Shown: piece after piece, positions 8,653 through 19,689 of the stretch
Layout: each line of letters starts with the position of its first letter
Position numbering within the stretch: position 1 is the stretch's first letter
Assembly (NCBI GenBank): GCA_027487245.1
Contig: JAIYDY010000119.1
Coordinates: 1 to 64,000, forward strand
DNA length: 64,000 nucleotides
Direction of reading: 5' to 3'
Origin: Hyphomicrobiales bacterium
GTDB taxonomy: Bacteria > Pseudomonadota > Alphaproteobacteria > Rhizobiales > Beijerinckiaceae
Made by a program: the position numbers and the translations under genes
Notes under the pieces: generated by a model
Seen by the model: the letters and a program-made list of their open reading frames with translations, nothing else
The model's database searches: none
Told to the model about the DNA's origin: nothing

Positions 8653-8970
8653 GAACTGTTGCATGAAGGTGCTGTCAGAGGAAAATCAGCTTGCGCTTCG
8701 AGCGCCCGCCGATAGCCTTCCGGGGATGAGCACCACCCGCATCTTCCGCTATTTCAAAACTTCGCCCGAGATCATCCGCCTGCTAGTGATGATGTATGTC
8801 CGGTACCCACTGTCACTGAGGAATGTCGAGGACCTGCTGCACGACCGCGGCATCGACATCACGCACGATACGGTGCGGTTCTGGCGGAACCGTTTCCGGA
8901 CGATTTTCGCGGCTGAGATCAGACGGAACCGAGTTCCGACGATGCGGTCATTCCGGCAGCGGCAGGTTGA
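8653..8970 (+). pseudogene. Truncated IS6-family transposase
   Basis: An IS6-like terminal sequence (GAACTGTTGCAT...GTGCTGTCAGAGG) at 8653 is followed by a transposase start, ATG 8726. The N-terminal 75 residues are clearly IS6/IS26-like: FRYFKTSPEIIRLLVMMYVR, PLSLRNVEDLLHDRGIDIT, and DTVRFWRNRFRTIFAAEIRR. Similarity stops around 8970, before the DDE catalytic core, so the element is dead. The frame remains open further but encodes nothing recognisable. The stretch 8971-9199 up to the LysR stop holds no feature I can name. A second IS6 remnant lies at 19204-19310. Confidence 0.8.
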
Positions 8971-9199
8971 ATGCCTTGAAAGGGGCCGTAAGCGGAATGG
9001 CGGTTCTGTTCCAGGGAGTTGCCAAAAGCAGACTCTCGGCACATGTGCATGTCAGTTCCTAGAAGAGCTTTGCGATAGAGGTGCTTACGCATCACTGCGT
9101 TCGGTGATTTCAATCTCGAAGCTTTCGAGATCCGCAGTAGCATATCGGCTGAATCCCGAGATGGCCCTGGCTAGCAGAGAGGCGATTGCCTCCGACCTA

Positions 9200-10150
9200 T
9201 CAAACCATTTCGCTTCCGACCCAAGTGCCACTCGTGACGCGCGTGCTGACGATATCGGCAAGCAATTGTTGAATCGCCATGGCTGCGCTGCTCGGTGGCG
9301 TCAGTGCTGATGTCAGCAAGGTCGCCGAAAGGTGGAGCGGCGGCATCAGTTCCTTGCGCACGAGACCGTCCGGGTCGGCTGACGGCAAGGGCTCACCAAG
9401 CGGAAGAACCGTCAAACCAAGGCCAGCTCTGACGGCTGCCATCAATCCGTGGAGCGACGTCGTCTCCGCAACGACATTAGGAGACATGCCAAGGTTGGCA
9501 AAGGAGCGATCCAACCTGGCACGAATGGCATTGGGCGCTGATGGCATGACCAGCGCATGGGCTGCCAGATCGGATATTGAAATGCCGGGGCCTGTTTCCT
9601 GAACCAAGAGGTTTGGCGCGCCAGCAACGAAAAGCTTTTGTCGAAACAATGGATGGCGGATCAGCCCTGGCGCTTCGCCGTCTCCAAAGGCGAGCCCAAG
9701 ATCGATCCGGCCGGCCATCACCTGTTCTCGGATATCAACGCTTGTTCCTTCGACAATTCTCAATCGAATTTTGGGATAGCGCTCGCGACAGGCGCTGAAC
9801 AGGCTGTCGGACAATCGGGCGGCAAGGCTGGATATGATGCCGATGCCCACAAGACCGGTTGGTTCCCGATCAGCGACTTCGACAAGTCCTGAAAGCTGTT
9901 CCATCTGCCGCAAAATCGAACTTGCTTGGCGGTACAGCACAAGGCCAGCATCAGTTGGCTTGGTGCCCCGCGACGACCGCGTCAGCAGTTTGACCCCAAG
10001 CTGGATTTCGAGGCCCGAGATTTGCTCGCTGATTGCGGGCTGGGCAACCAGAAGGCGCGCAGCAGCCCGTGACATTCCGCCGTCGTCGACGATCGCAACG
10101 AAGTATTGAAGTTGCCTGATCGTCGGCAGCGTCGGCATGGCTTTGCTCAT
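9200..10150 (-). CDS. LysR-family transcriptional regulator
   Basis: DNA-binding regulator with a full-length LysR layout of 316 residues. The wHTH covers residues 9-70 (TIRQLQYFVAIVDDGGMSRA, then VAQPAISEQISGLEIQLGVKLL) and the effector domain follows. ATG 10150 and ATG 10138 are both possible starts; neither has a strong ribosome site. It is transcribed divergently from cassette 2, whose first gene begins at 10287. A perfect LysR-type inverted repeat at 10190-10207 lies between them, so it is the probable regulator of that catabolic operon and of itself. The inducer is likely the imported compound or its CoA-pathway product (inference). Confidence 0.88.
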   Translation of the reverse strand: MSKAMPTLPTIRQLQYFVAIVDDGGMSRAAARLLVAQPAISEQISGLEIQLGVKLLTRSSRGTKPTDAGLVLYRQASSILRQMEQLSGLVEVADREPTGLVGIGIISSLAARLSDSLFSACRERYPKIRLRIVEGTSVDIREQVMAGRIDLGLAFGDGEAPGLIRHPLFRQKLFVAGAPNLLVQETGPGISISDLAAHALVMPSAPNAIRARLDRSFANLGMSPNVVAETTSLHGLMAAVRAGLGLTVLPLGEPLPSADPDGLVRKELMPPLHLSATLLTSALTPPSSAAMAIQQLLADIVSTRVTSGTWVGSEMV

Positions 10151-10189
10151 AGGAAATTCCGATAGATGGTTCGGGTGATCCTATTTCCT

Positions 10190-10207
10190 GTTTGAACCAG
10201 GTCAAAC
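10190..10207. promoter_or_regulatory. Candidate LysR-type operator (T-N11-A inverted repeat)
   Basis: A perfect 6-6-6 inverted repeat, GTTTGA-N6-TCAAAC, which contains the T-N11-A LysR box (T at 10192, A at 10204). It is centred about 48 bp upstream of the LysR start and about 88 bp upstream of the binding-protein start, a usual position for a recognition site controlling a divergent pair. Confidence 0.6.
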
Positions 10208-10286
10208 TACATTTGGATTGGGAAACGCTGCGAACGGCTAAGACGCGTCACGACGTCATGCTTTTGCGAAAAAGGGAGGGATCGAA

Positions 10287-11864
10287 ATGATCCGTGTAAT
10301 TGCCATCATGGCCGCGGGCATGATGATTTCCATCGGTCCAGCTTATGCCCAATCTCCAAAGCGAGGGGGCGAGCTGCGCGCTGCGATTACAGCTGAAACC
10401 AACACCACGGATTGTCATGCCGGTGTCAGCTTCACGACCGTGCATCACCTCTCTCCGCATTACTCGTTCCTGCTGCGGCATGATCCTGAACGCTTCCCGG
10501 CCATCAAGGGCGATCTTGCGGAAAGCTGGACAATTTCACCCGATGGCTTGACCTACACCTTCACACTAAAGCAGCCGGTGAAATTTCACGATGGCACTGC
10601 GCTGACCTCGGCTGACGTCAGGGCGAGCTACGAGCGCCTGCGCAAGCCGCCAGAAGGCGTTGCGGCCGTGCGGCGCGCCAATGTCGAACCCATTGAAAGC
10701 ATTGAAACACCGGATGCCAAGACCGTGGTTTTCCGCCTGAGCAAGGCCGATGCCGCGATGCTCACAGAGTTCGCCAGCCCCTGGAACTGCATCTATTCCG
10801 CCGCGAAATTGGCGGTCGATCCAACCTATCCCGCCAAGGAAATCATGGGCAGCGGCCCGTTCAAATTCGCGTCACGCACACCGGGAGCCGAGTGGGTTGG
10901 CGTCAGAAACCCGGATTACTTTGTGTCCGGTCAGCCGTATCTCGATGGCTTCCGGCTCATTCTGATGGCTGGGTCCGCTGTCCCGAACGCCATCCAGGGC
11001 GGTGCCGTGGATGGAGAGTTCCGGTTTGTGACGCCCGGACAACGCGATCAGTTGGTCCAGGCGGCCGGTGATCGGCTTCAGGTGCTGGAAGCGCCGCTGG
11101 CTTCAGCCATCCTCGTAGCCTTCAACAGTGAGCAGCCTCCCTTCAACGATGTCCGGGTTCGACGTGCCCTTTCGATGGCGATAGACCGCCAGGCGGGACA
11201 GAACGCAATCCGCCGCATCACCAACACGCGCATCCCCGGCGGCTTCCTGCGGCCAGGTAATGAATTCGCGCTGGCAAATGCCGATCTTCAGAAGCGTCCG
11301 GGCTTCGGTGCCGGCATCGACGCCGATCGTGCCGAAGCGCGAAAGCTTCTGGCCGAGGCCGGGCAGGCCCAACTCAAATTCAAGCTGACGAACCGCAACG
11401 TACAGGACCCGTTCCAGAATCTCGGGATTTTTGTCATCGACCAATGGCGCCGCATCGGAGTGACGGTCGAGCAGGAATTGCTGGACGTCGCCCAGCACAC
11501 GCGGGCCATTTCGACCGGCAATTTCACCGTCGCGCTCGACTCGCACTCTGACTACATCGACGAGCCGAGCCTGATGCTCTCGAAGTTTCTTTCGACAGAC
11601 CGCGCGCCACCGCCACGCAATATCGCGCGCTACACGGATCGCGAGATTGACCGCCTGTACGATGCGCAGCGCGGCGCAACCGATGCCGCAGCGCGCCGGG
11701 CGCTGCTTCGCCAACTTGAGGAGCGACTGCTCTCAGAGGCGCATTTCTCACCCGTCTTCTGGGGCGAGCGCATCACGGTGCTCTCGAAGGCCGTGCGTGG
11801 TTGGCATGCTTTGCCAAGCCACTTCCTTAACCAGAGCCTTGCGGAAGTCTGGCTCGACCGCTGA
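10287..11864 (+). CDS. ABC transporter solute-binding protein, family 5, cassette 2
   Basis: Periplasmic substrate-capture protein for the importer whose ATPase and permeases are encoded at 14752-18543. The signal peptide covers about residues 1-22 (MIRVIAIMAAG... AYAQ). Family hallmarks are FTLKQPVKFHDGTALTSADV, DVRVRRALSMAIDR and ARKLLAEAG. ATG 10287 follows a strong GGGAGGGA site at 10272-10279. Length is 525 residues. Only 19 bp separate it from the CoA-transferase gene, so transport and catabolic genes appear to be one transcription unit. It is probably controlled by the divergent LysR protein through the box at 10190-10207. Confidence 0.92.
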   Translation: MIRVIAIMAAGMMISIGPAYAQSPKRGGELRAAITAETNTTDCHAGVSFTTVHHLSPHYSFLLRHDPERFPAIKGDLAESWTISPDGLTYTFTLKQPVKFHDGTALTSADVRASYERLRKPPEGVAAVRRANVEPIESIETPDAKTVVFRLSKADAAMLTEFASPWNCIYSAAKLAVDPTYPAKEIMGSGPFKFASRTPGAEWVGVRNPDYFVSGQPYLDGFRLILMAGSAVPNAIQGGAVDGEFRFVTPGQRDQLVQAAGDRLQVLEAPLASAILVAFNSEQPPFNDVRVRRALSMAIDRQAGQNAIRRITNTRIPGGFLRPGNEFALANADLQKRPGFGAGIDADRAEARKLLAEAGQAQLKFKLTNRNVQDPFQNLGIFVIDQWRRIGVTVEQELLDVAQHTRAISTGNFTVALDSHSDYIDEPSLMLSKFLSTDRAPPPRNIARYTDREIDRLYDAQRGATDAAARRALLRQLEERLLSEAHFSPVFWGERITVLSKAVRGWHALPSHFLNQSLAEVWLDR

Positions 11865-11883
11865 GCCGGGTAAGGACAACAGT

Positions 11884-13089
11884 ATGACCATTCCCTTCCA
11901 GCCCGAAGCACGCGGCCCGCTGCATGGCGTCCGTGTGATCGACCTGACGCGGCTCGTTGCCGGCAACATGCTGAGCTTGCTGCTCGCCGATTTCGGTGCC
12001 GAGGTGATCAAGGTGGAAGTGCCGGGGCGCGGCGATACACTGCGCGACTGGTACGAAGAGGGCGTGCCGGTTTTCTGGAAGGTCTATGCCCGCAACAAGC
12101 AGAGCATCACCCTCGACATCCGCAAGCCCGAGGGACGTGCAGTCCTAGAAAAGCTCGCGGGTTCATCGCAGATCCTGCTGGAGAGTTTTCGCCCCGGCGT
12201 CCTTGAGCGACTGAAGCTTGGGCCTGCGGAACTTCACGCCGCGAATCCCGCGCTGGTAATGGGTCGCATCTCCGGCTGGGGTCAGACTGGGCCTTACAAG
12301 GACCGGCCGGGCTTTGGCAGCCTTGTCGAGGGAATGAGCGGCTTTGCCGCCAAGAACGGCTTCTCCGACAAGCCACCGGCCCTGCCGAACATGCCGCTTG
12401 CGGATATGGCAGCCGGCATGAGCGGGGCCTTCGCCATCATGGTTGCCCTTCGCGAAGCCGAGAAAAGCGGACGCGGGCAGGTGGTCGATATCTCCCTGCT
12501 CGAACCGCTGTTGGCCGCCATAGGGCCGGATGCCGCCGAGTTCCGCGTGAGCGGCAAGGTCAAAGGCCGGTCCGGAAACCGCGCCTCGATCACTGCGCCG
12601 CGCAATGTTTACAAGACGCGGGATTGCCGGTTCGTTGCGCTTTCCGCTTCGACCGAAGACATGGCCGCACGGCTCTTCGCAGCAATAGGACGGCAAGACA
12701 TGCTGTCTGACCCGCGCTTTCGCACCAATGCCGACCGCCTGCAGCATGTCGATGCGGTTGACGGCGCGATCCAGGATTTCATCGGCGCCCGAGACCGTGA
12801 CGACCTTCTCGCCTTCTTCGCGAAAGCGGAAGTGACGGTCGGACCTGTGTACGATGCCTCCGAGATTTTGGAGGACCCCCATATCAAGGGACGCGGCGTG
12901 ATCATCGACCTGCCGGATGACGATATCGGCGCGATCCCCATGCATGCCGTGTTTCCGCGCTTGTCGGTAACACCCGGCTCGATCCGCCATCGCGCGCCGA
13001 AGCTTGGCGAGCAGACGGACACCATTCTGCACAGTCTTGGATACGACAAGGTTGGTGTGGCGGATCTTCAGAAAAAGGGCGTGCTGTGA
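11884..13089 (+). CDS. Family III CoA-transferase (CaiB/BaiF type)
   Basis: Cytoplasmic enzyme that moves CoA from one acyl-CoA to a free carboxylic acid through an aspartyl-anhydride. The fold markers are GPLHGVRVIDLTRLVAGN, LADFGAEVIKVE near residue 40, and NKQSITLDI. The catalytic-type Asp sits in LADMAAGM at about residue 173. Start ATG 11884 follows AAGGA; the longer frame from 11647 runs through the binding-protein gene. Length is 401 residues, normal. Its stop overlaps the start of the CitE-like lyase by one base. A CoA-transferase beside such a lyase recalls succinyl-CoA:citramalate (or malate) CoA-transferase with citramalyl/malyl-CoA lyase, but the acid is not determined by sequence. 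Confidence 0.88.
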   Translation: MTIPFQPEARGPLHGVRVIDLTRLVAGNMLSLLLADFGAEVIKVEVPGRGDTLRDWYEEGVPVFWKVYARNKQSITLDIRKPEGRAVLEKLAGSSQILLESFRPGVLERLKLGPAELHAANPALVMGRISGWGQTGPYKDRPGFGSLVEGMSGFAAKNGFSDKPPALPNMPLADMAAGMSGAFAIMVALREAEKSGRGQVVDISLLEPLLAAIGPDAAEFRVSGKVKGRSGNRASITAPRNVYKTRDCRFVALSASTEDMAARLFAAIGRQDMLSDPRFRTNADRLQHVDAVDGAIQDFIGARDRDDLLAFFAKAEVTVGPVYDASEILEDPHIKGRGVIIDLPDDDIGAIPMHAVFPRLSVTPGSIRHRAPKLGEQTDTILHSLGYDKVGVADLQKKGVL

Positions 13090-13964
13090 TGGCTCCGCCC
13101 GTCTGGCGTTCCCTGTTGTTTGTCCCGGCCACGAGCGCGAAATTCGTGGCGTCGGCGGCCAAGCGTGGCGCCGACGCCATTATCCTCGATCTAGAGGACG
13201 CGATCGCGCCAGAGCGGAAGGACGAGGCTCGTGCAGCCTTGCAGGGGCATATTGCCTACCTGGCTGATCTTGAACAGACCATCATTGTGCGTGTGAACAA
13301 TGACCCGAAGCATCTTGCCCAGGACCTGGCCTCGGCCGCGCGGCCAGGGGTCAGGGCCATCATGCTGCCGAAGATCGAGGCGGCTAGCGAACTGGGGGAG
13401 ATCGATCACCGGATCACGGAAGCCGAGGTACGCGCCGGCCTTGCGGACCAACAGCTTGGCACGATCGCGCTGATCGAAAGCCCGCGTGCGGTTTTTGCAT
13501 CTCCGCATATCGCGGATGCCAGCAGCCGCCTTGTCGGGCTCGGTTTTGGATCGGAGGATTTCTCGGCTGCTGCAGGCATTGCACCGACGCGCGATGGCCT
13601 TTCCGGGCCCGGCCAATGGGTGGCGATGTCTGCCGCACAGAACGGTCTTCAGGCAATTGGCCTTGCTGGCAGCATCGCCAGCATTGCCGATCTTGGCGAA
13701 CTTGCGGAGCTTGCAAGCTATTCACGCCGCATCGGCATGACGGGCTGTGTCTGCATCCACCCCGACCAGGTACCTGTTTTCAACGCGGCCTTTGGCGTTG
13801 GCGAAGCGGACTATCTTGCGGCAAACGCATTGTGCGAGGCATTCGAGACAGCATTGGCTGCTGGCAACGCTGCAATTGCCTTTCGTGGCCGGATGGTTGA
13901 CAAGCCGGTCTATGACCGGGCGCTTGCGCTTTGCGGGCGCTATCGCGCGCAGGAGTCCGGCTGA
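13089..13964 (+). CDS. CitE-like beta-hydroxyacyl-CoA lyase (HpcH/HpaI family)
   Basis: TIM-barrel Mg2+-dependent lyase of the CitE group, which includes citryl-, malyl- and citramalyl-CoA lyases. Markers are RSLLFVPATSAKFV at the N-terminus, LDLEDAIAPERK near residues 34-45, RVNN with the substrate-contact Arg, LPKIEAASEL, and GFGSEDFSAAAG. ATG 13089 overlaps the previous stop (TGATG). Length, 291 residues, fits stand-alone CitE-like enzymes rather than the citrate lyase complex, and no citD or citF is nearby. The expected reaction is cleavage of the CoA thioester made by the transferase at 11884 into acetyl-CoA plus a 2-oxo acid. This is inference from family and neighbours. Confidence 0.87.
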   Translation: MAPPVWRSLLFVPATSAKFVASAAKRGADAIILDLEDAIAPERKDEARAALQGHIAYLADLEQTIIVRVNNDPKHLAQDLASAARPGVRAIMLPKIEAASELGEIDHRITEAEVRAGLADQQLGTIALIESPRAVFASPHIADASSRLVGLGFGSEDFSAAAGIAPTRDGLSGPGQWVAMSAAQNGLQAIGLAGSIASIADLGELAELASYSRRIGMTGCVCIHPDQVPVFNAAFGVGEADYLAANALCEAFETALAAGNAAIAFRGRMVDKPVYDRALALCGRYRAQESG

Positions 13965-14751
13965 TGCCACTGGCCGGCGGCATCCATTATGAAGTCGAGG
14001 GGGCGGGACCACCGGTTCTGCTGATACCCGGTCTCGGTGGGCACGCCCGCTCCATGGCCCCACTGCGTGAGAGGCTTTCAAACGCTTTCACCGTGATCAG
14101 CCACGATCACCGTGGGACGGGGCGCAGCATACATTCCAATGGTCCGTATTCCGTCGCCGGTATGGCCGATGACGCCTTTGGTCTCTTGGATGCCGTGGGA
14201 ATTGAGCGGGCATCAATTGTCGGGCATTCTACCGGCGGCGCAATTGCGCTCCAGATGGCACTCGCGCGACCGGCGCGCATCGAAAGGGTCGTCGCTTCGG
14301 CGGCTTGGGCCCGGTCGGATGCCTACTTTAGGACGCTGTTCGAGGCTCGACTAGACGCCCTCTTGAGAGGCGGGACGGAGGATTATCAGCGCCTTGCGGC
14401 GCTCGCGACCTTTCCGCCGGACTGGATTGCAGAACATCCAGATGCCTTCGCTTCGGCGGTGCCGGCGGGCGCCGCAGAGCTATCATCGATCGACATCGTG
14501 TCAGCCCGGATTGCCGCGATTCTCGCCTTTGACATCCTTGATGATCTTCCCAAAATCTCTGCCGAAGTGCTCTCTATCATTGCAACCGATGATCGCGTCG
14601 TGCCGCCGCACATGTCGCATGCTGCGGCCAAGCGCCTTACCCATTCGACCATGGTGACGCTGCCTTGGGGAGGGCACGCGGCGATTGCGCTGGAAGCCGA
14701 CGCGTTCGCCGAGGCTGTTCGCCAGTTTCTTGGTTGCGGTCCGTCCGCGTC

Positions 14752-14755
<4 letters not shown>
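13964..14755 (+). CDS. Alpha/beta-fold hydrolase
   Basis: Serine hydrolase of 263 residues with the full alpha/beta-hydrolase signature: oxyanion region LLIPGLGGHARSM, DHRGTGRS, nucleophile elbow GHSTGG near residues 86-91, acid in ATDDRVVP near 208, and His in WGGHAAI near 235. I start it at ATG 13964, which overlaps the lyase stop by one base, because the family begins with the GGIHYEVEGAGPPVLL strand; the upstream frame lies in the lyase gene. Within this operon it may hydrolyse an imported ester, lactone or enol-lactone before CoA activation. It resembles 3-oxoadipate enol-lactonase-type proteins in general pattern only. Confidence 0.85.
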
Positions 14756-16734
<1,979 letters not shown>

Positions 16735-16735
16735 G

Positions 16736-17686
16736 ATGCTGGGCTTTCTCGCACGCCGCCTGCTCCTCGCCATTCCGACACTGCTCGGCGTTGCGGTGAT
16801 CACATTTCTGATTCTACGCGTTCTGCCCGGTGACATTGTCGAGGTGAAGCTCCGCGCTGACGGCGGCGCGGTCACGCAGGAAATGGTCCAGAAGGAACGC
16901 GTGCGTCTCGGCCTCGACAAGCCGGTGATTGCCCAGTTTGGCGACTGGATGAAGGGCCTCGCGACCTTTGATCTCGGCAACTCGATGTGGACAGGTCGGC
17001 CTGTCACGGAGGAGATTGGGATCCGGTTGGCGCTGAGTGCCCAGCTTGCGGTGATGGCGACCATCGTTGCCCTGGTCCTTGCCGTGCCCCTGGGCACGCT
17101 TTCGGCTCTGGCGCGCGGAACGTGGATCGACGGGGCCATCCGGCTGCTTACCATGGCAGGCCTTGCGGTCCCATCGTTCTGGCTCGGCATGCTGATCATC
17201 ATGGGGCTGCTGGCGGTCAATGCCATGCCGCCCTTGGTGTTCAGGCCGTTTTTTGATGACCCCTGGTCCAATCTCAAGCAGCTCTTCTGGCCGGCTTTGG
17301 CGATCGGCTATCGCTATGCGGCAGTTGTTGCGCGGATGATCCGTTCATCGATCATCGATGTCATGGGAGAGGACTATATTCGCACGGCACGCGCCAAGGG
17401 CTTGCCAGAAGGTAAGGTCGTCGGTCGTCACGGTTTGCGCAATGCGATGCTGCCATCGATCACGGTGATCGGTCTGGAGTTCGCGTTCCTGTTTGGCGGC
17501 CTCGCTGTGACCGAGCAGGTGTTCAACCTGAACGGCATCGGCAAACTCTTCGTTCAGGCGGTGACGCAGCGGGACTTCGTGCTGATCCAAACCATCGTGA
17601 TGATGTCGGCAGTCATCTTCGTGGTGGTGAACCTCATCGTCGACCTGCTGTATGCGGCGCTCGACCCGCGCTTGAGGGTCAGATAA
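16736..17686 (+). CDS. ABC transporter permease, DppB type, cassette 2
   Basis: Inner-membrane permease of 316 residues. It opens with the DppB first segment (MLGFLARRLLLAIPTLLGVA) and the LRVLPGDIVEVKL loop, and carries the ATPase-contact loop YIRTARAKGLPEGKVVGRHG near residue 215. The VTEQVFNLNGIGKLF motif near the C-terminus is also typical. ATG 16736 begins one base after the ATPase stop. The stop codon overlaps the next start by one base. Confidence 0.92.
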   Translation: MLGFLARRLLLAIPTLLGVAVITFLILRVLPGDIVEVKLRADGGAVTQEMVQKERVRLGLDKPVIAQFGDWMKGLATFDLGNSMWTGRPVTEEIGIRLALSAQLAVMATIVALVLAVPLGTLSALARGTWIDGAIRLLTMAGLAVPSFWLGMLIIMGLLAVNAMPPLVFRPFFDDPWSNLKQLFWPALAIGYRYAAVVARMIRSSIIDVMGEDYIRTARAKGLPEGKVVGRHGLRNAMLPSITVIGLEFAFLFGGLAVTEQVFNLNGIGKLFVQAVTQRDFVLIQTIVMMSAVIFVVVNLIVDLLYAALDPRLRVR

Positions 17687-18543
17687 TGCGCGCCCGCCAA
17701 CCACTGCGCGACTTTGCGACCAACCAGCCTTTGGGGGCGACGGCACTCGCGTTCCTGACCATTTTCCTGCTGCTCGCCATCTTCGCCGAGCGCATTGCGC
17801 CCTATGATCCGGTTGAGGTTGATTTCGCCGCCATGCTCAGTGGACCAACGCGCGAGCATTGGTTTGGAACAGACGCTTTCGGGCGTGACATCCTCAGCAG
17901 GGTGATCTATGGCGCGCGAACGGCACTCGGCATCGGCATCCTTGCATCCGGCATCGGCTGTGCACTCGGGTCGATCATCGGCGTTGCGTCGGCCTACTTC
18001 GGCGGCAAGACGGATCTCATCGTCCAGCGGTTCGTGGACATGCTGCTCGCTTTCCCAATCGTGGTTCTGGCTCTTGTCGTCGCGGCCAGCCTTGGCCGCA
18101 TGCCGGTGCTCGGCATCGACCTCAATCTCGTTGTCGCCATCGCCATACCCATTATCCCGAAGGTTGCCAGGGTAGTTCGTTCCGCGGCTCTTGGCGTGCG
18201 CGCGATGGCCTACATCGACGCAGCGCGAACCGCTGGGTTCAGCCATGTCCGAATTGTTCTGCGCCACATGCTGCCGAACGTGATGGGCCCGATCCTGGTG
18301 CTGGCAACAGCCTATGTCGCACAGGCCATTCTGCTCGAAGCAGCCCTCTCGTTCCTTGGGCTGGGTGTCGCGGAGCCTACACCAGCCTGGGGCCTTATGC
18401 TCGCGGGGAACGCCACCGATTTCTACCGCGAGGCACCATGGGTCGTGATTTTCCCAGGCTTGGCCGTGACCCTCGTGGTTCTGGCCTTCAACACACTTGG
18501 CGACGCCTTGCGGGACTATCTCGATCCGAAGCTGGGCATATAG
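17686..18543 (+). CDS. ABC transporter permease, DppC type, cassette 2
   Basis: Second permease of cassette 2, 285 residues. DppC markers are EHWFGTDAFGRDILSRVIYG near residues 60-80, the contact loop YIDAARTAGFSHVRIVLRH, and LGLGVAEPTPAWGLML. It is the last gene of the operon that began at 10287. Downstream, 18544-18749 contains no gene or terminator I can support, and IS3 debris begins at 18750. Confidence 0.92.
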   Translation: MRARQPLRDFATNQPLGATALAFLTIFLLLAIFAERIAPYDPVEVDFAAMLSGPTREHWFGTDAFGRDILSRVIYGARTALGIGILASGIGCALGSIIGVASAYFGGKTDLIVQRFVDMLLAFPIVVLALVVAASLGRMPVLGIDLNLVVAIAIPIIPKVARVVRSAALGVRAMAYIDAARTAGFSHVRIVLRHMLPNVMGPILVLATAYVAQAILLEAALSFLGLGVAEPTPAWGLMLAGNATDFYREAPWVVIFPGLAVTLVVLAFNTLGDALRDYLDPKLGI

Positions 18544-18749
18544 GGCATAGCGAAAGCCGCAAGGCCGCCGTTGAGCGTGCTGCGATCCCGCAAATGGTGG
18601 CCACTCCACTGAAACTGCCTTTTGCGCTTACGATCGTTCGTTGGCATTCTCCACGTATTCTGGGTGTTTTTCGTGGGCTGAATGGCCAGGAATGCTGAAG
18701 GCGAGCGAATGACTGCTTTCGGCCAGAGTCCCTAAAGCTCCGAAAGACT

Positions 18750-19103
18750 TTATTGGGGGCGCGTAGCGGACTTCGGTCGCCTTGCGTTCGCAATCAACGA
18801 CCGCTCGGCTGTGACCACGACTGGCGCCAGGATCATCTTGTCCAGCGTCAGATCGGAGACGGCACGACGGAGCCGGGCATTCTCTGCCTCAAGTTCCTTT
18901 ATCCGCTTGACCTGATCAGACTTCAACCCGCCGAACTCCTGCCGCCGGCGGTAGTATGTGACCTCGTTCACGCCGATAGCGCGGACAGCATCCGCGATGG
19001 ATTTGCCCTGCGAGACCAGGATACCGACCTGCCGCAACTTCGCGAAGATCTCTTCGGGTTTGTGACGATTTCTCGGCAAGGATCGGATCCTCCTCGTTGC
19101 CAT
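18750..19103 (-). pseudogene. IS3-family (IS407-group) OrfA, truncated
   Basis: Encodes the helix-turn-helix half of an IS3-family transposase: NRHKPEEIFAKLRQVGILVSQG, NEVTYYRRRQEFGGLKSDQ, then a leucine-zipper-like stretch ending LRRAVSDLTLDKMIL. The last 25 or so residues do not match the usual LKEAA ending and no orfB follows on this strand, so the element is cut off near 18830. The terminal repeat upstream of this fragment is at 19119-19146. It is oriented opposite to the IS3 orfB remnant at 19791-20228, so these are halves of two elements. Confidence 0.85.
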
Positions 19104-19118
19104 AAGACATACTTCAGG

Positions 19119-19146
19119 GTGGACCAGTTCAATGGGGGTGGATCAG
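19119..19146. repeat. IS3-family terminal repeat (orfA-side end)
   Basis: The sequence GGACCAGTTCAATGGGGG followed by TGGATCA reads outward from the orfA remnant. It matches the outward-reading end at 20239-20262 with few differences. That is what left and right inverted ends of two related, oppositely placed elements should look like. Confidence 0.65.
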
Positions 19147-19203
19147 TTGTCGCCGAGGCAGTCGACGCTATCGACATCAGCGTAAGCGACTCCCGAACCA
19201 GTC

Positions 19204-19310
19204 AGCATGCCAAGACAAGCCCTGACATCATACGCCTAGTGGCAATATTTTACATTCGCAGCTCTCGCTGCAAAATGTCGAGGACCAGCGCGGCATTGGC
19301 ATGCAACCCG
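19204..19310 (+). pseudogene. Degenerate IS6-family transposase fragment
   Basis: A short stretch reads HAKTSPDIIRLVAIFYIR. After a +1 shift it continues QLSLQNVEDQRGIGMQP, matching the KTSPDIIRLAVMMYVRFPLSLRNVEDLLHERGI region of IS6 transposases. No start codon, catalytic core or ends are present. It is a frameshifted scrap, distinct from the better preserved remnant at 8653. Confidence 0.65.
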
Positions 19311-19353
19311 CGATGACCTGTTTACCATTGGGAATACAGAAATTCAAAAAGCG

Positions 19354-19689
19354 TTGGTAAATCAACGCTCCTGCTTTTCAGACGTACCCGGAACGGACCG
19401 GAACGAACGGGAAACCGCACGGAACTCTGAAAAGCATCCAAGCGAGGTGGTAAGCCCCAAGTTTTGCAAGGATTGCGAGCACGCGACGCGGATAAAATGG
19501 GCGGGCGAGGTCTGCTTTGCCCCACACCATCCCATAGACCTCGTTGATGGGAGGCGATCAGGCAGGCAGTGCGCGTTTGAGCGAGGCGACGAAGCTGGCT
19601 GCGGTCCTGATGGCAAGCACTACGAACCGCGACGGCTTCGTTGGTGGCAAAGAGGACGCGCCAGCGCCGCGCGGGAGAACTCACCATGA
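19354..19689 (+). CDS. Small phage-like cysteine-rich (zinc-ribbon type) protein
   Basis: A 111-residue reading frame with a C-terminal half that looks genuine: FCKDCEHATRIKWAGEVC, then DLVDGRRSGRQCAFERG and CGPDGKHYEPR. The pattern CxxC...C...C...C ending in a CGPEGR(L/Y)FEP-like tail is common in small proteins of phages and integrated elements, probably binding zinc; function is unknown. The N-terminal 40 residues are poorly convincing, so the true start could be later. The stop overlaps the next ATG by four bases (ATGA at 19686), implying translation coupling. It lies 600 bp before a tyrosine recombinase gene and may be cargo of the same element. Confidence 0.5.
   Translation: MVNQRSCFSDVPGTDRNERETARNSEKHPSEVVSPKFCKDCEHATRIKWAGEVCFAPHHPIDLVDGRRSGRQCAFERGDEAGCGPDGKHYEPRRLRWWQRGRASAARENSP

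Noticed and set aside
18667-18684. 18-mer TTTTTCGTGGGCTGAATG shared with 60399-60416
   Set aside because: A single 18-bp match with no similarity beyond it is close to chance in a 64-kb window and partly overlaps a terminator T run.
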